This document shows, piece after piece, positions 25,715 to 34,415 of a stretch of DNA of 64,000 nucleotides. Made by a program: the position numbers and the translations under genes. Positions within the stretch are counted from its first letter, which is position 1, and the number at the start of each line of letters is the position of its first letter. The notes under the pieces were generated by a model that had not been told where the DNA came from, did not search any database, and worked only from the letters and a program-made list of their open reading frames with translations. The stretch is from JAKJGV01 sp964617565. Lineage in GTDB: Bacteria > Verrucomicrobiota > Kiritimatiellia > CAIQIC01 > JAGNIJ01. The stretch covers positions 62,001-126,000 of the forward strand of contig CAZTYH010000001.1 of the NCBI GenBank assembly GCA_964617565.1, in the 5' to 3' direction.

Positions 25715-26239
25715 ATGGCTTCGTCGTTCAGCAGCAGGTCTCGCCTGGATCGTCGCATCCGCCAGCTTCGCAAGGAGTCGGAGGTGGTGCGCGAAGATAT
25801 TCGAACCTTGAGCCGTGCGCTGAAAAACAGGGACGAACTGGACCGTCTGCCGAAGCTCAAGTCCGGCAAGTATGTTGAGGCGCCCGCGATTCCGCCCCCT
25901 ACGAGAGGGGATCCGGTGCGGAAACCCGTGGCGGGCGTGCCCGCCATGCCGCCGAAGATGATTGAGCCGGCCGTGGATGAGGGCGCGCAACCGGCAGGAG
26001 CGGCGTTTCCGCAACGCGAACCGAAGGCGGGCGTTCCTCCCATATCGTTGCCCGGCGCGGGCCCGGTACGTTCGCAACCGCCCGTGAAAGACGAACGGTT
26101 CGCGAATTTATTTTCGAGCGGGGGATTCCTCGGCTCGGTGAATGTACGCCAGGAGCGCAACGTGCAGAAGAACAAGGCCATCTTCATGCTGCTCGTGGTG
26201 ATCGTGGTTTTCTTCGTCGTATATAAACTGGTGTTCTGA
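25715..26239 (+). CDS. Second tail-anchored protein with proline-rich middle
   Basis: The 174-residue product has a short N-terminal coiled coil (RLDRRIRQLRKESEVVREDI), a long Pro/Gly-rich disordered middle, and one C-terminal transmembrane helix (AIFMLLVVIVVFFVVYKLVF) at the very end. As with the gene before it, the bulk should be cytoplasmic. A TTG at 25691 overlaps the previous stop and is a possible alternative start; the ATG at 25715 lacks a clear ribosome site, so coupling to the upstream gene is likely. Its TGA overlaps the ATG of the next gene. No family recognised. Confidence 0.6.
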   Translation: MASSFSSRSRLDRRIRQLRKESEVVREDIRTLSRALKNRDELDRLPKLKSGKYVEAPAIPPPTRGDPVRKPVAGVPAMPPKMIEPAVDEGAQPAGAAFPQREPKAGVPPISLPGAGPVRSQPPVKDERFANLFSSGGFLGSVNVRQERNVQKNKAIFMLLVVIVVFFVVYKLVF

Positions 26240-26619
26240 TGAAAAGCAGGAAGTCGGCGGCAGCGGAAAAACCGTCTTTATGTGTGCGCACGTCGTGGGG
26301 CTCGATAAGGGTTGAGGCTGAAAATGCCCACGTGAAGGCGTGTTCACTTCCGGAATTGAAATCGGAGCCTCGAAGTCCGTTTGCATGGAAAGGCGCCAGC
26401 GTCCGCGCAACGGGCAAGGCAGACCGCCAGGTGTTGAAGCGAGCGGAACGATTNNNNNNNNNNNNNNNNNNNNNNNNNNNNNNNNNNNNNNNNNNNNNNN
26501 NNNNNNNNNNNNNNNNNNNNNNNNNNNNNNNNNNNNNNNNNNNNNNNNNNNNNTCCAGCGGATTGCCATGGAAGCGGCTGCTGCTCGAGCGGGAAAACGG
26601 CAGGAAGGCTTTACATTGA
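26239..26619 (+). CDS. ogt: Probable O6-alkylguanine-DNA alkyltransferase interrupted by the assembly gap
   Basis: The frame opens with an ATG overlapping the upstream stop and reads VRTSWGSIRVEAENAHVKAC then SLPEL, like the N-terminal domain of Ogt/MGMT repair proteins. After the gap the same frame reads SSGLPWKRLLLERENGRKAL before the stop, like the end of that family (typically GGFSxGLxxKRxLLxxEG). The middle, which must hold the PCHR active-site cysteine, is missing. About 71 residues lie before and 22 after the gap; a typical length of 160-180 suggests about 70-85 residues are missing, so the real gap is nearer 210-250 bp than the 100 Ns. The stop overlaps the TTG start of murG. Confidence 0.55.
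   Translation: MKSRKSAAAEKPSLCVRTSWGSIRVEAENAHVKACSLPELKSEPRSPFAWKGASVRATGKADRQVLKRAERXXXXXXXXXXXXXXXXXXXXXXXXXXXXXXXXXXSSGLPWKRLLLERENGRKALH
26454..26553. other. Assembly gap of 100 N
   Basis: Exactly 100 unknown bases, the usual placeholder length for a scaffold join of unknown size. It removes the centre of the ogt-like gene and must not be read as sequence. Confidence 0.99.
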
Positions 26620-27716
26620 AAATCGCAATTGCCTGTGGAGGAACGGGCGGCCACATCTTTCCCGGTGTTGCGACAGCCGGGGTGTTGCGTAGCCGCGGGC
26701 ATGACGTAAAACTCTGGCTGGCGGGAAAGGATATCGAAGCGCCGGCGTTACGCGACTGGCCCGGCGAAATGCTCACCGTGCCCGCCGAAGGGTTGCCGAC
26801 CGGTGTTTCCCTGCGGAGTGTTCGTGCGCTGTGGCGCTTGTCCATGGCCGTGTTTGCGTGCCGGGGGCTGATGAAATCCGATCGCCCCGACGTGCTGTTG
26901 GGAATGGGAAGCTACGCCTGTGTCGGGCCGGTCGGCGCCGCGCTGACTTTGCGCGTGCCCATTGTATTGCATGAAGCGAATGTGTTGCCCGGCCGCGCGG
27001 TCTCCTTGTTTTCCCGCTGGGCGACTGCCGTGGCGGGCAGTTTTGAAGAAACAAGACATTATCTCCGGCGCAAGCATATCGAGATCACAGGCATGCCGCT
27101 CCGGCGCGACCTGGAGCGCGCCGCGCAACGGGCGATGCAGAATGCCGAAAGGCATGATCAATGGACCGTCCTGGTGATGGGCGGCAGCCGTGGAGCGCAT
27201 GCGTTGAACGACGTCGTCTCCGCCTCGCTCGTGCGGTTGCATCGTCACGGGCACCGATTGCGCGCAATCCATTTGACCGGCGCAGCCGACGAGAAATCGG
27301 TGCGCGAAATTTACGAGAAGGCGGGCCTTCCACACGATGTACGCGCTTTTGCGAGCGATATGGCGCCGCTGTTTGCCGCGGCTGATCTGGCGATCTGCCG
27401 TTCCGGGGCGGCGACCTGCGCGGAATTGGCGGTGTTTGCTCTGCCGGCCTTGCTGGTGCCGTATCCGCACGCGGCAAACAACCACCAGATGTTCAATGCG
27501 CGGGCGCTGGAGAAACTCGGCGCGGCCGATGTTGTGCCGGAGAGCGACTTGGGCGAAGACTGGCTGGTGGATTACGTCGCGGGGTGCATGCGGGCTCCCG
27601 AACGGCTGGCCCGCATGAGCGCGGCGTCGCGAGGGCTTGCGAAGCGCAGCGCTTCGGAAATGCTGGCGGACCTTGTGGAGCGAACGGGGAGGGCGGGCCG
27701 TGCTGCTGGTGCCTGA
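26616..27716 (+). CDS. murG: UDP-GlcNAc:undecaprenyl-PP-MurNAc-pentapeptide GlcNAc transferase
   Basis: The 366-residue GT-B enzyme makes lipid II from lipid I on the inner face of the membrane. The N-terminal glycine loop is IAIACGGTGGHIFPGVA, followed by IVLHEANVLPGRAVSLFSRW; the C-terminal domain has VMGGSRGAHALNDVVS, ICRSGAATCAELAVF and PYPHAANNHQMFNAR. The frame runs back through the gap, but the conserved protein begins at LKIAIAC, so the TTG at 26616, overlapping the upstream TGA, is taken as the start. It overlaps murC by about 17 bp. Confidence 0.95.
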   Translation: MKIAIACGGTGGHIFPGVATAGVLRSRGHDVKLWLAGKDIEAPALRDWPGEMLTVPAEGLPTGVSLRSVRALWRLSMAVFACRGLMKSDRPDVLLGMGSYACVGPVGAALTLRVPIVLHEANVLPGRAVSLFSRWATAVAGSFEETRHYLRRKHIEITGMPLRRDLERAAQRAMQNAERHDQWTVLVMGGSRGAHALNDVVSASLVRLHRHGHRLRAIHLTGAADEKSVREIYEKAGLPHDVRAFASDMAPLFAAADLAICRSGAATCAELAVFALPALLVPYPHAANNHQMFNARALEKLGAADVVPESDLGEDWLVDYVAGCMRAPERLARMSAASRGLAKRSASEMLADLVERTGRAGRAAGA

Positions 27717-29136
27717 TGTGGGGTCCGGCCGGCGCCGGGTCGAAGAGGTGAAAGCCCTCATCCGCCGCGGCTGTGGCCATGTGCATCTGCTCGGTATCGG
27801 CGGGTTCGGCATGGCCGGCCTCGCGGTGCATCTGCGCGCGCGGGGAATGACCGTCAGCGGTTGCGAATTGACGCCCGGGCGTATCAGTGAATGGGTGGCG
27901 GCCCGGAATATTCCAGTTGCCACGGGGCACAATCCCGCGCATCTCGCTTCCGGCGTTGATTGGCTCGTACGAAGCACGGCTGTTGCGGATGATAACACGG
28001 AAGTGTGCGAAGCACGGGAACGTGGGATTCCCGTTTTTCATAGAGGTTTCGTTTTGCCCGCGCTTCTTGAAGGCCGAACGTCCATCGCGGTTTCTGGAAC
28101 CCACGGCAAAACAACCACCTCGGCAATGATTGCGCATATTCTTGCTTCCGCGGGCCTGGAGCCGGGCTATTGCATCGGCGGGGAAGTGGACTCCCTGGGT
28201 GGAGTGGCTGTGCCGGGAGCGGGGAGCATCCTGGTCGCAGAAGCGGATGAGAGCGATGGGACGGTTACGCTTTATGAACCGGACATTGCCGTCATCACGA
28301 ACATCGAATACGACCACATGGAGCATTTTGAAACGGAAGAAACGCTCTTCCGCTGCTTCGATGTATTTGCCCGGAGCGCGCGGAAGCGGCTTGTTTATTG
28401 TGCAGATGATTTCCGGGCGGCCCGTATCGGCTCGCAGGTGCCGGGCGCAGTGTCTTACGGTTTCAGTGATGGAGCGGACGTGCGGGGGACGCCTGTCGAA
28501 ACGGCCGCCGGCAGCAGCAGGTTTCGCGTGGATATAAAAGAGCGCGAGAGCGTGGAGCTGTGTTTGCCGGTCGGTGGCGAACACAACGCGCTGAATGCGC
28601 TCGGGGCGTGTGCCGTTGCGATTGAGCATGGGTTGGAGCCAGGCAGAGTGGCAGTGGCCTGCGCGACGTTTCGGCCGGTGCGGCGGCGATACGAAAAAGT
28701 TGCGGAGCGGGACGGGATCGTGGTGATCTCGGATTATGCGCATCATCCCACTGAGATCAAGGCGCTGGTCGCCACCGCCCTGCGGCAACCACGCAAAAGA
28801 TTGCGCGTCGTGTTTCAACCGCACCGGTTCAGCAGGACAAAAGCGTTGGGCCCGGATTTTCCATCGGCCTTCCAGGGCGTTGACGAGGTGGTTCTGGTTC
28901 CCGTTTACGCCGCTTCGGAAAGTCCATTGTCAGGCGGCACATCCGATGATCTTCTTGCTCTCTTCAAGGAATACGGCAATACCTCCGTTCGTTTGCTTGC
29001 GTCGCTCGACGCGGCGTGGGAATATCTGCGCGCGACGTTGCTTCCGGGCGATCTCCTCCTCATTGTCGGGGCGGGGGACGTGGAGCACCTCGCGTATCGT
29101 GCAAAGGATTTTCCGGGAGTGTTAACCTTGTCATGA
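27700..29136 (+). CDS. murC: UDP-N-acetylmuramate--L-alanine ligase
   Basis: This 478-residue Mur ligase adds the first L-alanine to UDP-MurNAc in the cytoplasm. It shows the N-terminal HLLGIGGFGMAGLAVHL, the ATP loop SGTHGKTTTSAMIAHI near residue 133, EADESDGT, TNIEYDHMEHF, GEHNALNALGA and the C-terminal DYAHHPTEIKA with RVVFQPHRFSRTK. The GTG at 27700 is chosen because GGGGAGGG lies 7 bp upstream; it lies inside murG. murB, often next, is absent here. The stop overlaps ddl (ATGA). Confidence 0.96.
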   Translation: MLLVPDVGSGRRRVEEVKALIRRGCGHVHLLGIGGFGMAGLAVHLRARGMTVSGCELTPGRISEWVAARNIPVATGHNPAHLASGVDWLVRSTAVADDNTEVCEARERGIPVFHRGFVLPALLEGRTSIAVSGTHGKTTTSAMIAHILASAGLEPGYCIGGEVDSLGGVAVPGAGSILVAEADESDGTVTLYEPDIAVITNIEYDHMEHFETEETLFRCFDVFARSARKRLVYCADDFRAARIGSQVPGAVSYGFSDGADVRGTPVETAAGSSRFRVDIKERESVELCLPVGGEHNALNALGACAVAIEHGLEPGRVAVACATFRPVRRRYEKVAERDGIVVISDYAHHPTEIKALVATALRQPRKRLRVVFQPHRFSRTKALGPDFPSAFQGVDEVVLVPVYAASESPLSGGTSDDLLALFKEYGNTSVRLLASLDAAWEYLRATLLPGDLLLIVGAGDVEHLAYRAKDFPGVLTLS

Positions 29137-30032
29137 CAGCAGCGCATAAATTTCGAAAAGTGGGTGTTCTTATGGGCGGCCCATCGGCGGAGCGGCCGGT
29201 GTCGCTTCGCTCGGGTGCGGCGGTCGCGAAAGGACTGCGCGCGTGCGGGTACGAGGTGGTGGAAGTAGATATCACCACGCCGACCGTTGATGTTCCTGCG
29301 GGCGTCGAGGCGGTTTTTATCGCTCTGCATGGTGAGTTCGGCGAGGACGGAGGGGTCCAGACGTTCCTCCGAGAGCGTGGTATTCCTTACACGGGCGCGG
29401 GGCCGGAGGCCAGCCGGGTTTGTTTTGATAAAGCGTTGAGCAAGAAGTTGTTCGTCGAACATGCGTTACCCACGCCGGCGTACGAAATCCTGAAAAAAGG
29501 CGATTCGCGCACGATTCCGCTGCCGCTCGTGGTAAAACCAGTGCGGCAGGGGTCCAGCATCGGCGTTCACATGGTTTTTGACGAGGCGTTGTGGGATTTT
29601 TCTCTTCAGGATGCATTGAAATATGACACGGAAGTAATCGTGGAGTCGTTTATCCCGGGCACCGAGTTGACGGTGGGGGTTGTCGGCGACGCCGTACTGC
29701 CGGTGATCGAAATACGCGCGCCACAAGGTTTTTATAATTATGACGCCAAGTACACGCAGGGCAGGACGGAATATCTCGTGCCCGCGCCGATTTCCGCAGC
29801 CCATGCGGATCGGTGCGGACAGCTTGCGCGAAAGACATTCAACGTGCTGGGTTGCCGCGACCTCGGCCGCGTGGATTTCCGGATGGATCCGGAAGGCGGT
29901 CTCTTTGTGCTCGAGCTGAACAGCATTCCGGGCTTCACGGAGACCAGTCTTCTGCCCAAAGCTGCGCGCGCGGCGGGCATCGAGTTTCCTGAGCTTTGTG
30001 ATCGTATTATCCGCATGGCCTCTGTACACTGA
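29133..30032 (+). CDS. ddl: D-alanine--D-alanine ligase
   Basis: The 299-residue ATP-grasp enzyme joins two D-alanines for the peptidoglycan stem. It has VGVLMGGPSAERPVSLRSG, ALHGEFGEDGGVQ, YTGAGPEASRVCFDK, the ATP-grasp core LPLVVKPVRQGSSIG, EVIVESFIPGTELTVGV, and the metal site VLELNSIPGFTETSL. VSLRSG at the N-terminus is the usual EVSLxSG motif with the glutamate replaced by proline (ERPVSLRSG against EREVSL), a position that normally contacts the first D-Ala. The ATG overlaps the murC stop. Confidence 0.95.
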   Translation: MTAAHKFRKVGVLMGGPSAERPVSLRSGAAVAKGLRACGYEVVEVDITTPTVDVPAGVEAVFIALHGEFGEDGGVQTFLRERGIPYTGAGPEASRVCFDKALSKKLFVEHALPTPAYEILKKGDSRTIPLPLVVKPVRQGSSIGVHMVFDEALWDFSLQDALKYDTEVIVESFIPGTELTVGVVGDAVLPVIEIRAPQGFYNYDAKYTQGRTEYLVPAPISAAHADRCGQLARKTFNVLGCRDLGRVDFRMDPEGGLFVLELNSIPGFTETSLLPKAARAAGIEFPELCDRIIRMASVH

Positions 30033-30075
30033 GCGGATAGAGATTGTTTTCTGCGCCCATGGAGGATTTTGAAGC

Positions 30076-30942
30076 ATGTGGTTCAAGGATGATAAAGGCT
30101 ATTCGAAGCGGCGGTATTCAAACCGCAGGTTCGCAGACACGCGCAATTCCATACTCATGGTCAGCGCCCGGGTGAGCGATCAGAAAAAGAAAATCCGCTA
30201 CAAGCTCGGAGCCATCGTATTGCTTCTCGTCGTGCTGGCCGGCACCGCGTTCGCGGTCGTACAGGGCGCGCAACGGATGTATGAAAAACTTTTTGCGGAC
30301 AATGAACGTTTCCTCATCGAAAGGCTGGATGTCGTGTCCGACGGCAAGCTGCGCGTGGAACATGTGCGGCAATTCGCGCACATCGAGGAGGGAATGAATC
30401 TGTTTGCGGTGGATCTGCAGCAGGTCCGCGACAGCCTCGCGGCGGTGCCGCTGGTGGCCGACGTGGAAGTCCGCCGGCGGTTGCCGGATACTTTGGAGGT
30501 CCGCATTTCCGAGCGCGTCGCGATTGCGCGGCTGGGTGACGAGAGCACCGGGTATCCCATGGCGATGGATCGTGAAGGCGTCGTGCTCGGTCCGGGCGCC
30601 GTCTCGGCACATCTGCCGTTTATCTCCGGGTTTCGTATGGCGGGACTTCGTCCGGGTGTGCAGGTGGATCATCCAGCCGTGAAAACGGCGCTCGAGATCG
30701 TCGAATTATGCGATACGCCTCAATACAGCCGCTTTCTCAAGGTCGCGCGAATTGATGTCGGCGGAACGGATCACCTGGATTTGAGGTTGGCGCAGGGGGA
30801 GCGGGTCCTGATGCCGAAGGCGAACCTGCCTTACAAGATTGAAAAGCTTTGCGACATCATCAAGATGTCCGCGGATATGGGGCAAGCTGTCGCTTCAGTG
30901 GATATGACCGTGGACCGCAATTTCCCCGTCAAGTATCGCTGA
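30076..30942 (+). CDS. ftsQ: Cell division protein FtsQ
   Basis: This 288-residue bitopic protein links early and late divisome proteins. The N-terminal 45 residues are basic and cytoplasmic. One transmembrane helix follows (LGAIVLLLVVLAGTAFAVV), then a POTRA domain (RFLIERLDVVSDGKLRVEHV, IEEGMNLFAVDLQQVRDSL, VADVEVRRRLPDTLEVRISE) and the beta domain ending MTVDRNFPVKYR. GGAGG precedes the ATG. It sits in the canonical place between ddl and ftsA. Confidence 0.9.
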   Translation: MWFKDDKGYSKRRYSNRRFADTRNSILMVSARVSDQKKKIRYKLGAIVLLLVVLAGTAFAVVQGAQRMYEKLFADNERFLIERLDVVSDGKLRVEHVRQFAHIEEGMNLFAVDLQQVRDSLAAVPLVADVEVRRRLPDTLEVRISERVAIARLGDESTGYPMAMDREGVVLGPGAVSAHLPFISGFRMAGLRPGVQVDHPAVKTALEIVELCDTPQYSRFLKVARIDVGGTDHLDLRLAQGERVLMPKANLPYKIEKLCDIIKMSADMGQAVASVDMTVDRNFPVKYR

Positions 30943-30958
30943 GGCGGTTGTTTACAAG

Positions 30959-32161
30959 ATGAATAACATTCCGCCTATAGTTGCGCTTGAAATCGGAACC
31001 AGCACCGTGCGCGCCGTCATCGGGGAAGCCCGCGACGACGGGCACTTGATGATCACCGGTCTGGGGGAGTGCCAGTCGCGCGGGGTGCGAAAAGGCGAGA
31101 TCGTTGATTTTGACAACGCGCTCGCATGCGTTCGCCATGCCTTGCAGCTCGCGGAGGAAAACGGACAAGTCATTATTCACCGCGTTCATCTTGTCGTGAG
31201 CGGCGGGCATATCGCAAGCGTGATCAATAGCGGTAGCGTCCCGGTGCTGAATCCGCGCCGAGAAATTACGTCCGAGGAAGTGGATCACGTCATGACCACC
31301 GCGCGCGCCGTCGGGCTATCCGCCGACCGGCAGGTTCTCCACACCATCTGCCAGCATTTCCGGGTGGACGACCAGGATGGGGTGATTCATCCGGAGGGCA
31401 TGGAAGGTTCGAAACTTTCGTTGGATATGCTGATCGTTCACGGCGTGCTGAGCCGCTTGCGCAATGTCGTGAAAGTGGTGCGCAGCGCGGATATGGATGT
31501 CGAAGACGTGGCGTTCGGCGGGCTTTGCTCGGCGCTTGCGGTTCTGACGCCGGAGGAAAAAGAAGCGGGCGTGGGAGTGGTGGATCTCGGCGGCGGCACC
31601 ACGGATTATGTCGTCTATGCCGATAATGCCATTGCGCTGGCGGGCGCGCTGGCGGTGGGCGGCGACCATCTCACAAACGATGTGGCGCGGGGGCTTCATA
31701 TTTCCACGCACGATGCGGAACGTCTGAAAGAGGAAATGGGCAGCGCGGTGGTCGAGATGGCGGCGCGATCGCAGCGGGTGCCGTTACCGGCCGATGCGGG
31801 CGGATATGAGCGGGCCGTGCGGATGGTGGATCTGCATACCATCCTGCATGTGCGGCTGGAGGAAACGTTGACGTTGGTAAAGCGTCGCATCGAAGAAACC
31901 AAATCGCTGCGTTCGCTGGGTGGCGGAATCGTGCTGACCGGTGGCGGCGCTCACATGAAGAACATCGTGAAGCTCGCGGAACGGATTTTCGGATTGCCCT
32001 GTCGCATCGGCATGCCTCGAGGCGTGGCCGGGCTCGCGGTGGTGACGGAAGGCCCTCAATATGCGGCTACGGTGGGGATGGTGCGGTATGGCTATCGTGC
32101 CGCCGCGCAGAACGAAGGGGGCGGACTCGCAGGGATCCTGAAGAAGATTCTTCGGAGATAA
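30959..32161 (+). CDS. ftsA: Cell division protein FtsA
   Basis: The 400-residue actin-like ATPase tethers FtsZ to the membrane. It begins PPIVALEIGTSTVRAVIGEA (phosphate 1), contains the 1C domain with HLVVSGGHIASVINSG, the phosphate 2 motif VVDLGGGTTDYVVY, and the adenosine motif GIVLTGGGAHMKNI. The last residues, GGLAGILKKILRR, form the amphipathic membrane-targeting helix. Length is normal. It lies 12 bp before ftsZ, so the pair is co-expressed. Confidence 0.96.
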   Translation: MNNIPPIVALEIGTSTVRAVIGEARDDGHLMITGLGECQSRGVRKGEIVDFDNALACVRHALQLAEENGQVIIHRVHLVVSGGHIASVINSGSVPVLNPRREITSEEVDHVMTTARAVGLSADRQVLHTICQHFRVDDQDGVIHPEGMEGSKLSLDMLIVHGVLSRLRNVVKVVRSADMDVEDVAFGGLCSALAVLTPEEKEAGVGVVDLGGGTTDYVVYADNAIALAGALAVGGDHLTNDVARGLHISTHDAERLKEEMGSAVVEMAARSQRVPLPADAGGYERAVRMVDLHTILHVRLEETLTLVKRRIEETKSLRSLGGGIVLTGGGAHMKNIVKLAERIFGLPCRIGMPRGVAGLAVVTEGPQYAATVGMVRYGYRAAAQNEGGGLAGILKKILRR

Positions 32162-32173
32162 TGTGGAGCGGCA

Positions 32174-33394
32174 ATGACAATGGATTTCAACGGCAATAGC
32201 AGGCCGGGCTCGAACGCGGAGCGTATCCTTGTGATGGGCGTAGGCGGCGGTGGCTGCAACGCTTTGTCACGGATGGCCCGCGAATGGCGGGAAGGACCGA
32301 CCCTTGTCGCGGTGGATACCGATTCGCAGGTGCTTGCCGGCGCCGCCGTGGAAAACCGGATTTCTCTCGGCAGAAATCTGACGCGTGGATTGAGTACCGG
32401 TGGCGATTGCGCTGCGGGCAAACTCGCCGCCGAAGAGGATACCGATGCGCTTCGTGAATTGATTTCGCAGCACGACATCCTTTTTATGGTGACCGCGCTC
32501 GGCGGCGGCACCGGCGGCGGCGCGGCGCCGGTCGTGGCGAGGATCGCCCGAGAGGAAGGCGCGCTCACGATTGCGTTTGCGACTTTGCCATTCGACTTCG
32601 AGGGTGAGCGCAAGCAGCGGCAGGCTGATGAATCGCTGCGCGCGCTGCGGCTCGTGGCCGATGTAGTGGTTGTCCTGCCGAACAGTTCGTTGCCGGAGGT
32701 GGTCGGCGAGGACACGAGCCTGTTGGATGCGTTTGCCAAGGCGGATGCCATGATCGGGCTTTCGATCCGTTCCATCTGGCGGCTGCTGTCGCAGGCAGGG
32801 ATCATCAACCTGGATTTTGCCGACCTGCGGCAACTCGTGGAAAGCAGTCACGGCGCATGCCGCTTCGGATACGGTGAGGGAACCGGACCGAACAAGGTGA
32901 CCGAGGCGATGGCTTCGGTGTTGAAGAGTCCAACGCTGGACAAGGGACGCGCTTTGAGTGAGTCGCCGGCGTTGCTGGTGAACCTGGTCGGCGGCGCGGA
33001 CATGGCGCTGCTTGATGTCCGGCGCGTGATGTCCCTGGTGAAGGATCATTCCGCCGCGGATGCCCGCTTGCTCATGGGCGCGACGGTGGAGGAGGGATGG
33101 CGTGACCGGCTTGCGGTGATCGTTCTGGCCGCCGAAAGCTGGCACGAGCCTGCCATGATGCCGGAGCCCGCGGAACCAGCTCCCGCCAAGGCGACGCGGA
33201 ACGGCTTGCCGCCCAAAGTGGAGCCCGTTGTTGCGCCACAGCCTGAAACCCGTGTCGTGCAGGCAACGCTCACGTTCGAGCCCGTGGACAAGGGCAGCCG
33301 TTTCAGGAACGTCGAGCCCACCATCCTCGACGGCGAGGACCTGGATTTGCCCACATTCATCCGCCGCGGCATCAAGCTTTCGTTTGATCGGTAG
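32174..33394 (+). CDS. ftsZ: Cell division protein FtsZ, divergent
   Basis: This 406-residue tubulin homologue forms the division ring. The GTP-binding G-box is GGGTGGGAAP at residues 110-119, where most FtsZ proteins have GGGTGTGAAP or GGGTGTGASP, so the second threonine is glycine. The N-terminal glycine loop is VMGVGGGGCNALSRM. The synergy loop is intact as NLDFAD at 212-217, with the catalytic aspartates. A linker of about 60 residues (about 325-385) leads to a conserved C-terminal peptide LDLPTFIRRGI, the site that binds FtsA. Polymerisation should therefore still work, but nucleotide handling may differ. It is the last gene of the run; no mur or fts gene follows. Confidence 0.92.
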   Translation: MTMDFNGNSRPGSNAERILVMGVGGGGCNALSRMAREWREGPTLVAVDTDSQVLAGAAVENRISLGRNLTRGLSTGGDCAAGKLAAEEDTDALRELISQHDILFMVTALGGGTGGGAAPVVARIAREEGALTIAFATLPFDFEGERKQRQADESLRALRLVADVVVVLPNSSLPEVVGEDTSLLDAFAKADAMIGLSIRSIWRLLSQAGIINLDFADLRQLVESSHGACRFGYGEGTGPNKVTEAMASVLKSPTLDKGRALSESPALLVNLVGGADMALLDVRRVMSLVKDHSAADARLLMGATVEEGWRDRLAVIVLAAESWHEPAMMPEPAEPAPAKATRNGLPPKVEPVVAPQPETRVVQATLTFEPVDKGSRFRNVEPTILDGEDLDLPTFIRRGIKLSFDR

Positions 33395-33443
33395 GCTTGT
33401 TGTGTTCTGACTGTGATATGCAGCGCTTTGGGGATTTCGAATC

Positions 33444-34415
33444 ATGACGACTGCCGGCAAGGCCTTGTTCGTCGCCTTCTCCGTTTGGGCGATTTCTCCA
33501 TCTCAGGATGTCCTTGCTCAGACCTGCGTGTGGAGTAGGGCCGAGGTTTGGGCTGGGGTGGACGAATATTCTTTGGACGGGGGTTCGATCTCATGGCCGT
33601 GCTTTTTCTATGCGTACTATACATATAATGATTGGACAGTCGTAAGCGGTAAAACGGTTACGATCAGATGTATAGCTGAGTGTGAAAGCGGTTATACAAA
33701 TATCAAGGTGAGTGCAGGGATTCTATTCCGCGACAACTCTTTCCCGTATCAATATGCTCGAGCATCAGGCGGTTTCACCAATCCCATTGGAGTTGCAGGA
33801 CCCTTGGGGACGGGTAGTGTGGTTTATACAGTTAAATATGATGAAATGTTTTTCGGGTTCTCTCCAGGTGTATCGTGTGCCAACTCCCTGTCCGTTAAGC
33901 ATAATGGCGATCCCGTTGAGTTCCTTTCCTTGAATGTGGACTGGCCTCAGCCTGGGGTCTATGAAAGCGAGCCGATACCGCTTGTGTTCGGGCAGGTATT
34001 CACACAAGAAGCATTTCTCACCTCGCAACTCGGAATTTATGAGCAGCTTGAAATTCCCGGAGACGTTGCGTCTGCATGCAGGGCGAGCATCGAGATCGGC
34101 ATGAAAGTGTTGGATTCCTTCTGGAATGAGATCACGGACGAATCCGTGATCACCATAACATCACTGGGCGGATCTCCGTATCCGCAGGGACCCAGGCTTT
34201 TTTTCAACCAGAGCGCGAGCGACGACCCGAAACTCTCCTGGCACTCTCTGCTGGATCAGGATTACCAGTTGCAGAAACTGGCCGATCACAGCGGAATTTT
34301 ATGGAGCAATTTGGGGGCAGTGGTCAGTGGGGTCGGATCAACCAACAGACTTGATATCGAAACATCGGAGCATCCGATCGGGTTGTATAGGATAGCTGTT
34401 TCAGACGGCGAATAA
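33444..34415 (+). CDS. Secreted protein of unknown function
   Basis: A 323-residue protein with a Sec signal peptide (about 25 residues, cleavage near VLAQT). The mature part is rich in aromatic residues, Ser and Gly, with scattered cysteines, and looks all-beta. Its last 80 residues (LSWHSLLDQDYQLQKLADHS and on to GLYRIAVSDGE) resemble the short C-terminal modules seen on many secreted Verrucomicrobia proteins. The DNA of about 33600-33900 is visibly more A/T-rich than the flanking mur/fts genes, which hints at acquisition. No catalytic motif is seen. Confidence 0.6.
   Translation: MTTAGKALFVAFSVWAISPSQDVLAQTCVWSRAEVWAGVDEYSLDGGSISWPCFFYAYYTYNDWTVVSGKTVTIRCIAECESGYTNIKVSAGILFRDNSFPYQYARASGGFTNPIGVAGPLGTGSVVYTVKYDEMFFGFSPGVSCANSLSVKHNGDPVEFLSLNVDWPQPGVYESEPIPLVFGQVFTQEAFLTSQLGIYEQLEIPGDVASACRASIEIGMKVLDSFWNEITDESVITITSLGGSPYPQGPRLFFNQSASDDPKLSWHSLLDQDYQLQKLADHSGILWSNLGAVVSGVGSTNRLDIETSEHPIGLYRIAVSDGE

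Noticed and set aside
26340..27716. murG starting upstream of the gap
   Set aside because: The open frame crosses the Ns and the added residues do not match the family; the conserved N-terminus begins at the TTG at 26616.
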